From Siderastrea siderea (taxonomy: Eukaryota; Cnidaria; Anthozoa; Scleractinia; Rhizangiidae): a DNA stretch of 64,000 bases. The translations under genes were made by a program, and so were the position numbers. Below are positions 9,851 to 23,640 of this stretch, one piece after another. The first letter of the stretch is position 1. Each line of letters starts with the position of its first letter. The stretch is taken from NCBI GenBank assembly GCA_964030785.1, contig OZ034968.1, positions 62,517,899 to 62,581,898 of the forward strand. Reading direction: 5' to 3'. The notes under the pieces were generated by a model. That model did not search any database, was not told the DNA's origin, and saw only the letters and a list, made by a program, of their open reading frames with translations.

Positions 9851-12800
9851 AGATCTTCAGCGGTACCCCTACAACCAAACATGAGTCAAGTACCACCCGC
9901 AGAAAACACTATTGCTTTGAGAAATGGAATCTGTATCTTTCTTTACCGTTTTCATTCTCTTTCAAATGAGCATTTTCTCACTAAAACCATTTTACAGAAG
10001 TGCCAGTCATGAAAGATCAGCATTTTTTGTTTGCAATAGGCTTCACTGACTGCCTAAAGATGACTGCATCTTTGCAGTGGGTTTCCTAAAAATGACCACA
10101 TTTTGAAAACCCAACAGTGAATACTAGAACAAACAGAAAATGTCACTCATCTTTTGTCACATTCGATTTGTGACTGCCAAGCATGAACTTGGCTAATGAA
10201 ATTCCTTTCTTCTGACATGTTGCACTTACAAAAAGTTTCTCTCTAGATTTCAAATGAGATCTTGACTTAAGATCTTTCTTCCTGGCTTTAAGCTTTTTGT
10301 TTTTCACTTATCTTATTCACTGCTTTCAATTTTGATAAGTATGAAACACAGAACTGTTTGTACTAAAATCTGCCAGTCATGAAAGATCAGCATTTTTTGT
10401 TTGTAATAGGCTTCACTGACTGCCTAAAGATGACTGCATCTTTGCAGTGGGTTTCCTAAAAATGACCACATTTTGAAAACCCAAGAGTGCATACTACAAC
10501 AAACAGAAAATGTCACTCATCTTTTGTCACATTCGATTTGTGACTGCGATGCATGAACTTGGCTAATAAAATTCCTTTGCCATGACATAATGCACTTACA
10601 AAAAGTTTCTCTCTAGATTTCAAATGAGATCTTGACTTAAGATCTTTCTTCCTGGCTTTAAGCTTTTTGTTTTTCACTTATCTTATTCATTGCTTTCAAT
10701 TTTGATAAGTATGAAACACAGAACTGTTTGTACTAAAATCTGCCAGTCATGAAAGATCAGCATTTTTTGTTTGCAATAGGCTTCAATGACTGCTTAAAGA
10801 TGACTGCATCTTTGCAGTGGGTTTCCTAAAAATGACCACATTTTGAAAACCCAACAGTGAATACTACAACAAACAGAAAATGCCATTCATCTTTTGTCAC
10901 ATTCGATTTGAGACTGCGATGCATGAACTTGACTAATGAAATTCCTTTCTTCTGACATGTTGCACTTACAAAAGGTTTTTCTCTAGATTTCAAATGAGAT
11001 CTTGACTTTGGATATTTCTTCCTGGCTTTAAGCTTTTTGTTTTTCACTTATCTTATTCATTGCTTTCAATTTTGAAAAGTATGAAACACAGAACTGCTTG
11101 TACTAAAATCTGCCAGACATGAAAGATCAGCATTTTTTGTTTGCAATAGGCTTCACTGACTGCCTAAAGATGACTGCATCTTTGCAGTGGGTTTCCTAAA
11201 AATGACCACATTTTGAAACCCCAACAGTGAATACTACAACAAACAGAAAATGCCATTCATCTTTTGTCACATTCGATTTGTGACTGCCAAGCATGAATTT
11301 GGCTAATGAAATTCCTTTCTTCTGACATGTTGCACTTACAAAAGGTTTTTCTCTAGATTTCAAATGAGATCTTGACTTTGGATATTTCTTCCTGGCTTTA
11401 AGCTTTTTGTTTTTCACTTATCTTATTCACTGCTTTCAATTTTGATAAGTATGAAACACAGAACTGTTTGTACTAAAATCTGCCAGTCATGAAAGATCAG
11501 CATTTTTTGTTTGCAATAGGCTTCAATGACTGCTTAAAGATGACTGCATCTTTGCAGTGGGTTTCCTAAAAATGACCACATTTTGAAAACCCAACAGTGA
11601 ATACTACAACAAACAGAAAATGCCATTCATCTTTTGTCACATTCGATTTGAGACTGCGATGCATGAACTTGACTAATGAAATTCCTTTCTTCTGACATGT
11701 TGCACTTACAAAAGGTTTTTCTCTAGATTTCAAATGAGATCTTGACTTTGGATATTTCTTCCTGGCTTTAAGCTTTTTGTTTTTCACTTATCTTATTCAT
11801 TGCTTTCAATTTTGAAAAGTATGAAACACAGAACTGCTTGTACTAAAATCTGCCAGACATGAAAGATCTGCATTTTTTGTTTGCAATAGGCTTCACTGAC
11901 TGCCTAAAGATGACTGCATCTTTGCAGTGGGTTTCCTAAAAATGACCACATTTTGAAAACCCAACAGTGAATACTACAACAAACAGAAAATGCCCTTCAT
12001 CTTTTGTCACATTCGATTTGTGACTGCGATGCATGAACTTGGCTAATGAAATTCCTTTGTCATGACATGTAATGCACTTACAAAAAGTTTCTCTCTAGAT
12101 TTCAAATGAGATCTTGACTTAAGATCTTTCTTCCTGGCTTTAAGCTTTTTGTTTTTCACTTATCTTATTCACTGCTTTCAATTTTGATAAGTATGAAACA
12201 CAGAACTGTTTGTACTAAAATCTGCCAGTCATGAAAGATCAGCATTTTTTGTTTGCAATAGGCTTCAATGACTGCTTAAAGATGACTGCATCTTTGCAGT
12301 GGGTTTCCTAAAAATGACCACATTTTGAAAACCCAACAGTGAATACTACAACAAACAGAAAATGCCATTCATCTTTTGTCACATTCGATTTGAGACTGCG
12401 ATGCATGAACTTGACTAATGAAATTCCTTTCTTCTGACATGTTGCACTTACAAAAGGTTTTTCTCTAGATTTCAAATGAGATCTTGACTTTGGATATTTC
12501 TTCCTGGCTTTAAGCTTTTTGTTTTTCACTTATCTTATTCATTGCTTTCAATTTTGAAAAGTATGAAACACAGAACTGCTTGTACTAAAATCTGCCAGAC
12601 ATGAAAGATCAGCATTTTTTGTTTGCAATAGGCTTCACTGACTGCCTAAAGATGACTGCATCTTTGCAGTGGGTTTCCTAAAAATGACCACATTTTGAAA
12701 CCCCAACAGTGAATACTACAACAAACAGAAAATGCCATTCATCTTTTGTCACATTCGATTTGTGACTGCCAAGCATGAATTTGGCTAATGAAATTCCTTT

Positions 12801-13047
12801 CTTCTGACATGTTGCACTTACAAAAGGTTTTTCTCTAGATTTCAAATGAGATCTTGACTTTGGATATTTCTTCCTGGCTTTAAGCTTTTTGTTTTTCACT
12901 TATCTTATTCACTGCTTTCAATTTTGATAAGTATGAAACACAGAACTGTTTGTACTAAAATCTGCCAGTCATGAAAGATCAGCATTTTTTGTTTGCAATA
13001 GGCTTCACTGACTGCCTAAAGATGACTGCATCTTTGCAGTGGGTTTC

Positions 13048-16000
13048 CTAAAAATGACCACATTTTGAAACCCCAACAGTGAATACTACAACAAACAGAA
13101 AATGCCATTCATCTTTTGTCACATTCGATTTGTGACTGCCAAGCATGAATTTGGCTAATGAAATTCCTTTCTTCTGACATGTTGCACTTACAAAAGGTTT
13201 TTCTCTAGATTTCAAATGAGATCTTGACTTTGGATATTTCTTCCTGGCTTTAAGCTTTTTGTTTTTCACTTATCTTATTCACTGCTTTCAATTTTGATAA
13301 GTATGAAACACAGAACTGTTTGTACTAAAATCTGCCAGTCATGAAAGATCTGCATTTTTTGTTTGCAATAGGCTTCAATGACTGCCTAAAGATGACTGCA
13401 TCTTTGCAGTGGGTTTCCTAAAAATGACCACATTTTGAAAACCCAACAGTGAATACTACAACAAACAGAAAATGCCCTTCATCTTTTGTCACATTCGATT
13501 TGTGACTGCGATGCATGAACTTGGCTAATGAAATTCCTTTGTCATGACATGTAATGCACTTACAAAAAGTTTCTCTCTAGATTTCAAATGAGATCTTGAC
13601 TTAAGATCTTTCTTCCTGGCTTTAAGCTTTTTGTTTTTCACTTATCTTATTCACTGCTTTCAATTTTGATAAGTATGAAACACAGAACTGTTTGTACTAA
13701 AATCTGCCAGTCATGAAAGATCAGCATTTTTTGTTTGCAATAGGCTTCAATGACTGCTTAAAGATGACTGCATCTTTGCAGTGGGTTTCCTAAAAATGAC
13801 CACATTTTGAAACCCCAACAGTGAATACTACAACAAACAGAAAATGCCATTCATCTTTTGTCACATTCGATTTGAGACTGCGATGCATGAACTTGACTAA
13901 TGAAATTCCTTTCTTCTGACATGTTGCACTTACAAAAGGTTTTTCTCTAGATTTCAAATGAGATCTTGACTTTGGATATTTCTTCCTGGCTTTAAGCTTT
14001 TTGTTTTTCACTTATCTTATTCATTGCTTTCAATTTTGAAAAGTATGAAACACAGAACTGCTTGTACTAAAATCTGCCAGACATGAAAGATCTGCATTTT
14101 TTGTTTGCAATAGGCTTCACTGACTGCCTAAAGATGACTGCATCTTTGCAGTGGGTTTCCTAAAAATGACCACATTTTGAAAACCCAACAGTGAATACTA
14201 CAACAAACAGAAAATGCCCTTCATCTTTTGTCACATTCGATTTGTGACTGCGATGCATGAACTTGGCTAATGAAATTCCTTTGTCATGACATGTAATGCA
14301 CTTACAAAAAGTTTCTCTCTAGATTTCAAATGAGATCTTGACTTAAGATCTTTCTTCCTGGCTTTAAGCTTTTTGTTTTTCACTTATCTTATTCACTGCT
14401 TTCAATTTTGATAAGTATGAAACACAGAACTGTTTGTACTAAAATCTGCCAGTCATGAAAGATCAGCATTTTTTGTTTGCAATAGGCTTCAATGACTGCT
14501 TAAAGATGACTGCATCTTTGCAGTGGGTTTCCTAAAAATGACCACATTTTGAAAACCCAACAGTGAATACTACAACAAACAGAAAATGCCATTCATCTTT
14601 TGTCACATTCGATTTGAGACTGCGATGCATGAACTTGACTAATGAAATTCCTTTCTTCTGACATGTTGCACTTACAAAAGGTTTTTCTCTAGATTTCAAA
14701 TGAGATCTTGACTTTGGATATTTCTTCCTGGCTTTAAGCTTTTTGTTTTTCACTTATCTTATTCATTGCTTTCAATTTTGAAAAGTATGAAACACAGAAC
14801 TGCTTGTACTAAAATCTGCCAGACATGAAAGATCAGCATTTTTTGTTTGCAATAGGCTTCACTGACTGCCTAAAGATGACTGCATCTTTGCAGTGGGTTT
14901 CCTAAAAATGACCACATTTTGAAACCCCAACAGTGAATACTACAACAAACAGAAAATGCCATTCATCTTTTGTCACATTCGATTTGTGACTGCCAAGCAT
15001 GAATTTGGCTAATGAAATTCCTTTCTTCTGACATGTTGCACTTACAAAAGGTTTTTCTCTAGATTTCAAATGAGATCTTGACTTTGGATATTTCTTCCTG
15101 GCTTTAAGCTTTTTGTTTTTCACTTATCTTATTCACTGCTTTCAATTTTGATAAGTATGAAACACAGAACTGTTTGTACTAAAATCTGCCAGTCATGAAA
15201 GATCAGCATTTTTTGTTTGCAATAGGCTTCACTGACTGCCTAAAGATGACTGCATCTTTGCAGTGGGTTTCCTAAAAATGACCACATTTTGAAACCCCAA
15301 CAGTGAATACTACAACAAACAGAAAATGCCATTCATCTTTTGTCACATTCGATTTGTGACTGCCAAGCATGAATTTGGCTAATGAAATTCCTTTCTTCTG
15401 ACATGTTGCACTTACAAAAGGTTTTTCTCTAGATTTCAAATGAGATCTTGACTTTGGATATTTCTTCCTGGCTTTAAGCTTTTTGTTTTTCACTTATCTT
15501 ATTCACTGCTTTCAATTTTGATAAGTATGAAACACAGAACTGTTTGTACTAAAATCTGCCAGTCATGAAAGATCAGCATTTTTTGTTTGCAATAGGCTTC
15601 ACTGACTGCCTAAAGATGACTGCATCTTTGCAGTGGGTTTCCTAAAAATGACCACATTTTGAAACCCCAACAGTGAATACTACAACAAACAGAAAATGCC
15701 ATTCATCTTTTGTCACATTCGATTTGTGACTGCCAAGCATGAATTTGGCTAATGAAATTCCTTTCTTCTGACATGTTGCACTTACAAAAGGTTTTTCTCT
15801 AGATTTCAAATGAGATCTTGACTTTGGATATTTCTTCCTGGCTTTAAGCTTTTTGTTTTTCACTTATCTTATTCACTGCTTTCAATTTTGATAAGTATGA
15901 AACACAGAACTGTTTGTACTAAAATCTGCCAGTCATGAAAGATCTGCATTTTTTGTTTGCAATAGGCTTCACTGACTGCCTAAAGATGACTGCATCTTTG

Positions 16001-16605
16001 CAGTGGGTTTCCTAAAAATGACCACATTTTGAAAACCCAACAGTGAATACTACAACAAACAGAAAATGCCCTTCATCTTTTGTCACATTCGATTTGTGAC
16101 TGCGATGCATGAACTTGGCTAATGAAATTCCTTTGTCATGACATGTAATGCACTTACAAAAAGTTTCTCTCTAGATTTCAAATGAGATCTTGACTTAAGA
16201 TCTTTCTTCCTGGCTTTAAGCTTTTTGTTTTTCACTTATCTTATTCACTGCTTTCAATTTTGATAAGTATGAAACACAGAACTGTTTGTACTAAAATCTG
16301 CCAGTCATGAAAGATCAGCATTTTTTGTTTGCAATAGGCTTCAATGACTGCTTAAAGATGACTGCATCTTTGCAGTGGGTTTCCTAAAAATGACCACATT
16401 TTGAAAACCCAACAGTGAATACTACAACAAACAGAAAATGCCATTCATCTTTTGTCACATTCGATTTGAGACTGCGATGCATGAACTTGACTAATGAAAT
16501 TCCTTTCTTCTGACATGTTGCACTTACAAAAGGTTTTTCTCTAGATTTCAAATGAGATCTTGACTTTGGATATTTCTTCCTGGCTTTAAGCTTTTTGTTT
16601 TTCAC
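13048..16605. repeat. Block of ten satellite monomers, left copy
   Basis: The monomer order C-A-B'-A-B-C-C-C-A-B (frame or expected positions 13048, 13418, 13790, 14160, 14532, 14902, 15272, 15642, 16012, 16384) recurs at exactly +6,670 bp. B' is a recombinant monomer: it has the type C variant ttttgaaacccc followed by the type B variant gagactgcgatg. Confidence 0.85.
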
Positions 16606-19600
16606 TTATCTTATTCACTGCTTTCAATTTTGATAAGTATGAAACACAGAACTGTTTGTACTAAAATCTGCCAGTCATGAAAGATCAGCATTTTTTGTTT
16701 GCAATAGGCTTCACTGACTGCCTAAAGATGACTGCATCTTTGCAGTGGGTTTCCTAAAAATGACCACATTTTGAAACCCCAACAGTGAATACTACAACAA
16801 ACAGAAAATGCCATTCATCTTTTGTCACATTCGATTTGTGACTGCCAAGCATGAATTTGGCTAATGAAATTCCTTTCTTCTGACATGTTGCACTTACAAA
16901 AGGTTTTTCTCTAGATTTCAAATGAGATCTTGACTTTGGATATTTCTTCCTGGCTTTAAGCTTTTTGTTTTTCACTTATCTTATTCACTGCTTTCAATTT
17001 TGATAAGTATGAAACACAGAACTGTTTGTACTAAAATCTGCCAGTCATGAAAGATCTGCATTTTTTGTTTGCAATAGGCTTCACTGACTGCCTAAAGATG
17101 ACTGCATCTTTGCAGTGGGTTTCCTAAAAATGACCACATTTTGAAAACCCAACAGTGAATACTACAACAAACAGAAAATGCCCTTCATCTTTTGTCACAT
17201 TCGATTTGTGACTGCGATGCATGAACTTGGCTAATGAAATTCCTTTGTCATGACATGTAATGCACTTACAAAAAGTTTCTCTCTAGATTTCAAATGAGAT
17301 CTTGACTTAAGATCTTTCTTCCTGGCTTTAAGCTTTTTGTTTTTCACTTATCTTATTCACTGCTTTCAATTTTGATAAGTATGAAACACAGAACTGTTTG
17401 TACTAAAATCTGCCAGTCATGAAAGATCAGCATTTTTTGTTTGCAATAGGCTTCACTGACTGCCTAAAGATGACTGCATCTTTGCAGTGGGTTTCCTAAA
17501 AATGACCACATTTTGAAACCCCAACAGTGAATACTACAACAAACAGAAAATGCCATTCATCTTTTGTCACATTCGATTTGTGACTGCCAAGCATGAATTT
17601 GGCTAATGAAATTCCTTTCTTCTGACATGTTGCACTTACAAAAGGTTTTTCTCTAGATTTCAAATGAGATCTTGACTTTGGATATTTCTTCCTGGCTTTA
17701 AGCTTTTTGTTTTTCACTTATCTTATTCACTGCTTTCAATTTTGATAAGTATGAAACACAGAACTGTTTGTACTAAAATCTGCCAGTCATGAAAGATCAG
17801 CATTTTTTGTTTGCAATAGGCTTCACTGACTGCCTAAAGATGACTGCATCTTTGCAGTGGGTTTCCTAAAAATGACCACATTTTGAAACCCCAACAGTGA
17901 ATACTACAACAAACAGAAAATGCCATTCATCTTTTGTCACATTCGATTTGTGACTGCCAAGCATGAATTTGGCTAATGAAATTCCTTTCTTCTGACATGT
18001 TGCACTTACAAAAGGTTTTTCTCTAGATTTCAAATGAGATCTTGACTTTGGATATTTCTTCCTGGCTTTAAGCTTTTTGTTTTTCACTTATCTTATTCAT
18101 TGCTTTCAATTTTGAAAAGTATGAAACACAGAACTGCTTGTACTAAAATCTGCCAGACATGAAAGATCAGCATTTTTTGTTTGCAATAGGCTTCACTGAC
18201 TGCCTAAAGATGACTGCATCTTTGCAGTGGGTTTCCTAAAAATGACCACATTTTGAAACCCCAACAGTGAATACTACAACAAACAGAAAATGCCATTCAT
18301 CTTTTGTCACATTCGATTTGTGACTGCCAAGCATGAATTTGGCTAATGAAATTCCTTTCTTCTGACATGTTGCACTTACAAAAGGTTTTTCTCTAGATTT
18401 CAAATGAGATCTTGACTTTGGATATTTCTTCCTGGCTTTAAGCTTTTTGTTTTTCACTTATCTTATTCACTGCTTTCAATTTTGATAAGTATGAAACACA
18501 GAACTGTTTGTACTAAAATCTGCCAGTCATGAAAGATCAGCATTTTTTGTTTGCAATAGGCTTCACTGACTGCCTAAAGATGACTGCATCTTTGCAGTGG
18601 GTTTCCTAAAAATGACCACATTTTGAAACCCCAACAGTGAATACTACAACAAACAGAAAATGCCATTCATCTTTTGTCACATTCGATTTGTGACTGCCAA
18701 GCATGAATTTGGCTAATGAAATTCCTTTCTTCTGACATGTTGCACTTACAAAAGGTTTTTCTCTAGATTTCAAATGAGATCTTGACTTTGGATATTTCTT
18801 CCTGGCTTTAAGCTTTTTGTTTTTCACTTATCTTATTCACTGCTTTCAATTTTGATAAGTATGAAACACAGAACTGTTTGTACTAAAATCTGCCAGTCAT
18901 GAAAGATCTGCATTTTTTGTTTGCAATAGGCTTCACTGACTGCCTAAAGATGACTGCATCTTTGCAGTGGGTTTCCTAAAAATGACCACATTTTGAAAAC
19001 CCAACAGTGAATACTACAACAAACAGAAAATGCCCTTCATCTTTTGTCACATTCGATTTGTGACTGCGATGCATGAACTTGGCTAATGAAATTCCTTTGT
19101 CATGACATGTAATGCACTTACAAAAAGTTTCTCTCTAGATTTCAAATGAGATCTTGACTTAAGATCTTTCTTCCTGGCTTTAAGCTTTTTGTTTTTCACT
19201 TATCTTATTCACTGCTTTCAATTTTGATAAGTATGAAACACAGAACTGTTTGTACTAAAATCTGCCAGTCATGAAAGATCAGCATTTTTTGTTTGCAATA
19301 GGCTTCAATGACTGCTTAAAGATGACTGCATCTTTGCAGTGGGTTTCCTAAAAATGACCACATTTTGAAAACCCAACAGTGAATACTACAACAAACAGAA
19401 AATGCCATTCATCTTTTGTCACATTCGATTTGAGACTGCGATGCATGAACTTGACTAATGAAATTCCTTTCTTCTGACATGTTGCACTTACAAAAGGTTT
19501 TTCTCTAGATTTCAAATGAGATCTTGACTTTGGATATTTCTTCCTGGCTTTAAGCTTTTTGTTTTTCACTTATCTTATTCACTGCTTTCAATTTTGATAA

Positions 19601-19717
19601 GTATGAAACACAGAACTGTTTGTACTAAAATCTGCCAGTCATGAAAGATCAGCATTTTTTGTTTGCAATAGGCTTCACTGACTGCCTAAAGATGACTGCA
19701 TCTTTGCAGTGGGTTTC

Positions 19718-22700
19718 CTAAAAATGACCACATTTTGAAACCCCAACAGTGAATACTACAACAAACAGAAAATGCCATTCATCTTTTGTCACATTCGATT
19801 TGTGACTGCCAAGCATGAATTTGGCTAATGAAATTCCTTTCTTCTGACATGTTGCACTTACAAAAGGTTTTTCTCTAGATTTCAAATGAGATCTTGACTT
19901 TGGATATTTCTTCCTGGCTTTAAGCTTTTTGTTTTTCACTTATCTTATTCACTGCTTTCAATTTTGATAAGTATGAAACACAGAACTGTTTGTACTAAAA
20001 TCTGCCAGTCATGAAAGATCTGCATTTTTTGTTTGCAATAGGCTTCACTGACTGCCTAAAGATGACTGCATCTTTGCAGTGGGTTTCCTAAAAATGACCA
20101 CATTTTGAAAACCCAACAGTGAATACTACAACAAACAGAAAATGCCCTTCATCTTTTGTCACATTCGATTTGTGACTGCGATGCATGAACTTGGCTAATG
20201 AAATTCCTTTGTCATGACATGTAATGCACTTACAAAAAGTTTCTCTCTAGATTTCAAATGAGATCTTGACTTAAGATCTTTCTTCCTGGCTTTAAGCTTT
20301 TTGTTTTTCACTTATCTTATTCACTGCTTTCAATTTTGATAAGTATGAAACACAGAACTGTTTGTACTAAAATCTGCCAGTCATGAAAGATCAGCATTTT
20401 TTGTTTGCAATAGGCTTCAATGACTGCTTAAAGATGACTGCATCTTTGCAGTGGGTTTCCTAAAAATGACCACATTTTGAAACCCCAACAGTGAATACTA
20501 CAACAAACAGAAAATGCCATTCATCTTTTGTCACATTCGATTTGAGACTGCGATGCATGAACTTGACTAATGAAATTCCTTTCTTCTGACATGTTGCACT
20601 TACAAAAGGTTTTTCTCTAGATTTCAAATGAGATCTTGACTTTGGATATTTCTTCCTGGCTTTAAGCTTTTTGTTTTTCACTTATCTTATTCATTGCTTT
20701 CAATTTTGAAAAGTATGAAACACAGAACTGCTTGTACTAAAATCTGCCAGACATGAAAGATCTGCATTTTTTGTTTGCAATAGGCTTCACTGACTGCCTA
20801 AAGATGACTGCATCTTTGCAGTGGGTTTCCTAAAAATGACCACATTTTGAAAACCCAACAGTGAATACTACAACAAACAGAAAATGCCCTTCATCTTTTG
20901 TCACATTCGATTTGTGACTGCGATGCATGAACTTGGCTAATGAAATTCCTTTGTCATGACATGTAATGCACTTACAAAAAGTTTCTCTCTAGATTTCAAA
21001 TGAGATCTTGACTTAAGATCTTTCTTCCTGGCTTTAAGCTTTTTGTTTTTCACTTATCTTATTCACTGCTTTCAATTTTGATAAGTATGAAACACAGAAC
21101 TGTTTGTACTAAAATCTGCCAGTCATGAAAGATCAGCATTTTTTGTTTGCAATAGGCTTCAATGACTGCTTAAAGATGACTGCATCTTTGCAGTGGGTTT
21201 CCTAAAAATGACCACATTTTGAAAACCCAACAGTGAATACTACAACAAACAGAAAATGCCATTCATCTTTTGTCACATTCGATTTGAGACTGCGATGCAT
21301 GAACTTGACTAATGAAATTCCTTTCTTCTGACATGTTGCACTTACAAAAGGTTTTTCTCTAGATTTCAAATGAGATCTTGACTTTGGATATTTCTTCCTG
21401 GCTTTAAGCTTTTTGTTTTTCACTTATCTTATTCATTGCTTTCAATTTTGAAAAGTATGAAACACAGAACTGCTTGTACTAAAATCTGCCAGACATGAAA
21501 GATCAGCATTTTTTGTTTGCAATAGGCTTCACTGACTGCCTAAAGATGACTGCATCTTTGCAGTGGGTTTCCTAAAAATGACCACATTTTGAAACCCCAA
21601 CAGTGAATACTACAACAAACAGAAAATGCCATTCATCTTTTGTCACATTCGATTTGTGACTGCCAAGCATGAATTTGGCTAATGAAATTCCTTTCTTCTG
21701 ACATGTTGCACTTACAAAAGGTTTTTCTCTAGATTTCAAATGAGATCTTGACTTTGGATATTTCTTCCTGGCTTTAAGCTTTTTGTTTTTCACTTATCTT
21801 ATTCACTGCTTTCAATTTTGATAAGTATGAAACACAGAACTGTTTGTACTAAAATCTGCCAGTCATGAAAGATCAGCATTTTTTGTTTGCAATAGGCTTC
21901 ACTGACTGCCTAAAGATGACTGCATCTTTGCAGTGGGTTTCCTAAAAATGACCACATTTTGAAACCCCAACAGTGAATACTACAACAAACAGAAAATGCC
22001 ATTCATCTTTTGTCACATTCGATTTGTGACTGCCAAGCATGAATTTGGCTAATGAAATTCCTTTCTTCTGACATGTTGCACTTACAAAAGGTTTTTCTCT
22101 AGATTTCAAATGAGATCTTGACTTTGGATATTTCTTCCTGGCTTTAAGCTTTTTGTTTTTCACTTATCTTATTCACTGCTTTCAATTTTGATAAGTATGA
22201 AACACAGAACTGTTTGTACTAAAATCTGCCAGTCATGAAAGATCAGCATTTTTTGTTTGCAATAGGCTTCACTGACTGCCTAAAGATGACTGCATCTTTG
22301 CAGTGGGTTTCCTAAAAATGACCACATTTTGAAACCCCAACAGTGAATACTACAACAAACAGAAAATGCCATTCATCTTTTGTCACATTCGATTTGTGAC
22401 TGCCAAGCATGAATTTGGCTAATGAAATTCCTTTCTTCTGACATGTTGCACTTACAAAAGGTTTTTCTCTAGATTTCAAATGAGATCTTGACTTTGGATA
22501 TTTCTTCCTGGCTTTAAGCTTTTTGTTTTTCACTTATCTTATTCACTGCTTTCAATTTTGATAAGTATGAAACACAGAACTGTTTGTACTAAAATCTGCC
22601 AGTCATGAAAGATCTGCATTTTTTGTTTGCAATAGGCTTCACTGACTGCCTAAAGATGACTGCATCTTTGCAGTGGGTTTCCTAAAAATGACCACATTTT

Positions 22701-23275
22701 GAAAACCCAACAGTGAATACTACAACAAACAGAAAATGCCCTTCATCTTTTGTCACATTCGATTTGTGACTGCGATGCATGAACTTGGCTAATGAAATTC
22801 CTTTGTCATGACATGTAATGCACTTACAAAAAGTTTCTCTCTAGATTTCAAATGAGATCTTGACTTAAGATCTTTCTTCCTGGCTTTAAGCTTTTTGTTT
22901 TTCACTTATCTTATTCACTGCTTTCAATTTTGATAAGTATGAAACACAGAACTGTTTGTACTAAAATCTGCCAGTCATGAAAGATCAGCATTTTTTGTTT
23001 GCAATAGGCTTCAATGACTGCTTAAAGATGACTGCATCTTTGCAGTGGGTTTCCTAAAAATGACCACATTTTGAAAACCCAACAGTGAATACTACAACAA
23101 ACAGAAAATGCCATTCATCTTTTGTCACATTCGATTTGAGACTGCGATGCATGAACTTGACTAATGAAATTCCTTTCTTCTGACATGTTGCACTTACAAA
23201 AGGTTTTTCTCTAGATTTCAAATGAGATCTTGACTTTGGATATTTCTTCCTGGCTTTAAGCTTTTTGTTTTTCAC
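19718..23275. repeat. Block of ten satellite monomers, right copy
   Basis: Same order as 13048-16605, displaced by 6,670 bp, which is 18 monomers. The next monomer differs (C at 16754 but a B-like copy at 23424), as does the one before the block (C at 12678, B at 19348), so the shared block has clear ends. This fits duplication by unequal crossing over. Confidence 0.85.
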
Positions 23276-23640
23276 TTATCTTATTCATTGCTTTCAATTT
23301 TGAAAAGTATGAAACACAGAACTGCTTGTACTAAAATCTGCCAGACATGAAAGATCAGCATTTTTTGTTTGCAATAGGCTTCACTGACTGCCTAAAGATG
23401 ACTGCATCTTTGCAGTGGGTTTCCTAAAAATGACCACATTTTGAAACCCCAACAGTGAATACTACAACAAACAGAAAATGCCATTCATCTTTTGTCACAT
23501 TCGATTTGAGACTGCGATGCATGAACTTGACTAATGAAATTCCTTTCTTCTGACATGTTGCACATACAACAGGTTTTTCTCTAGATTTCAAATGAGATCT
23601 TGACTTTGGATATTTCTTCCTGGCTTTAAGCTTTTTGTTT

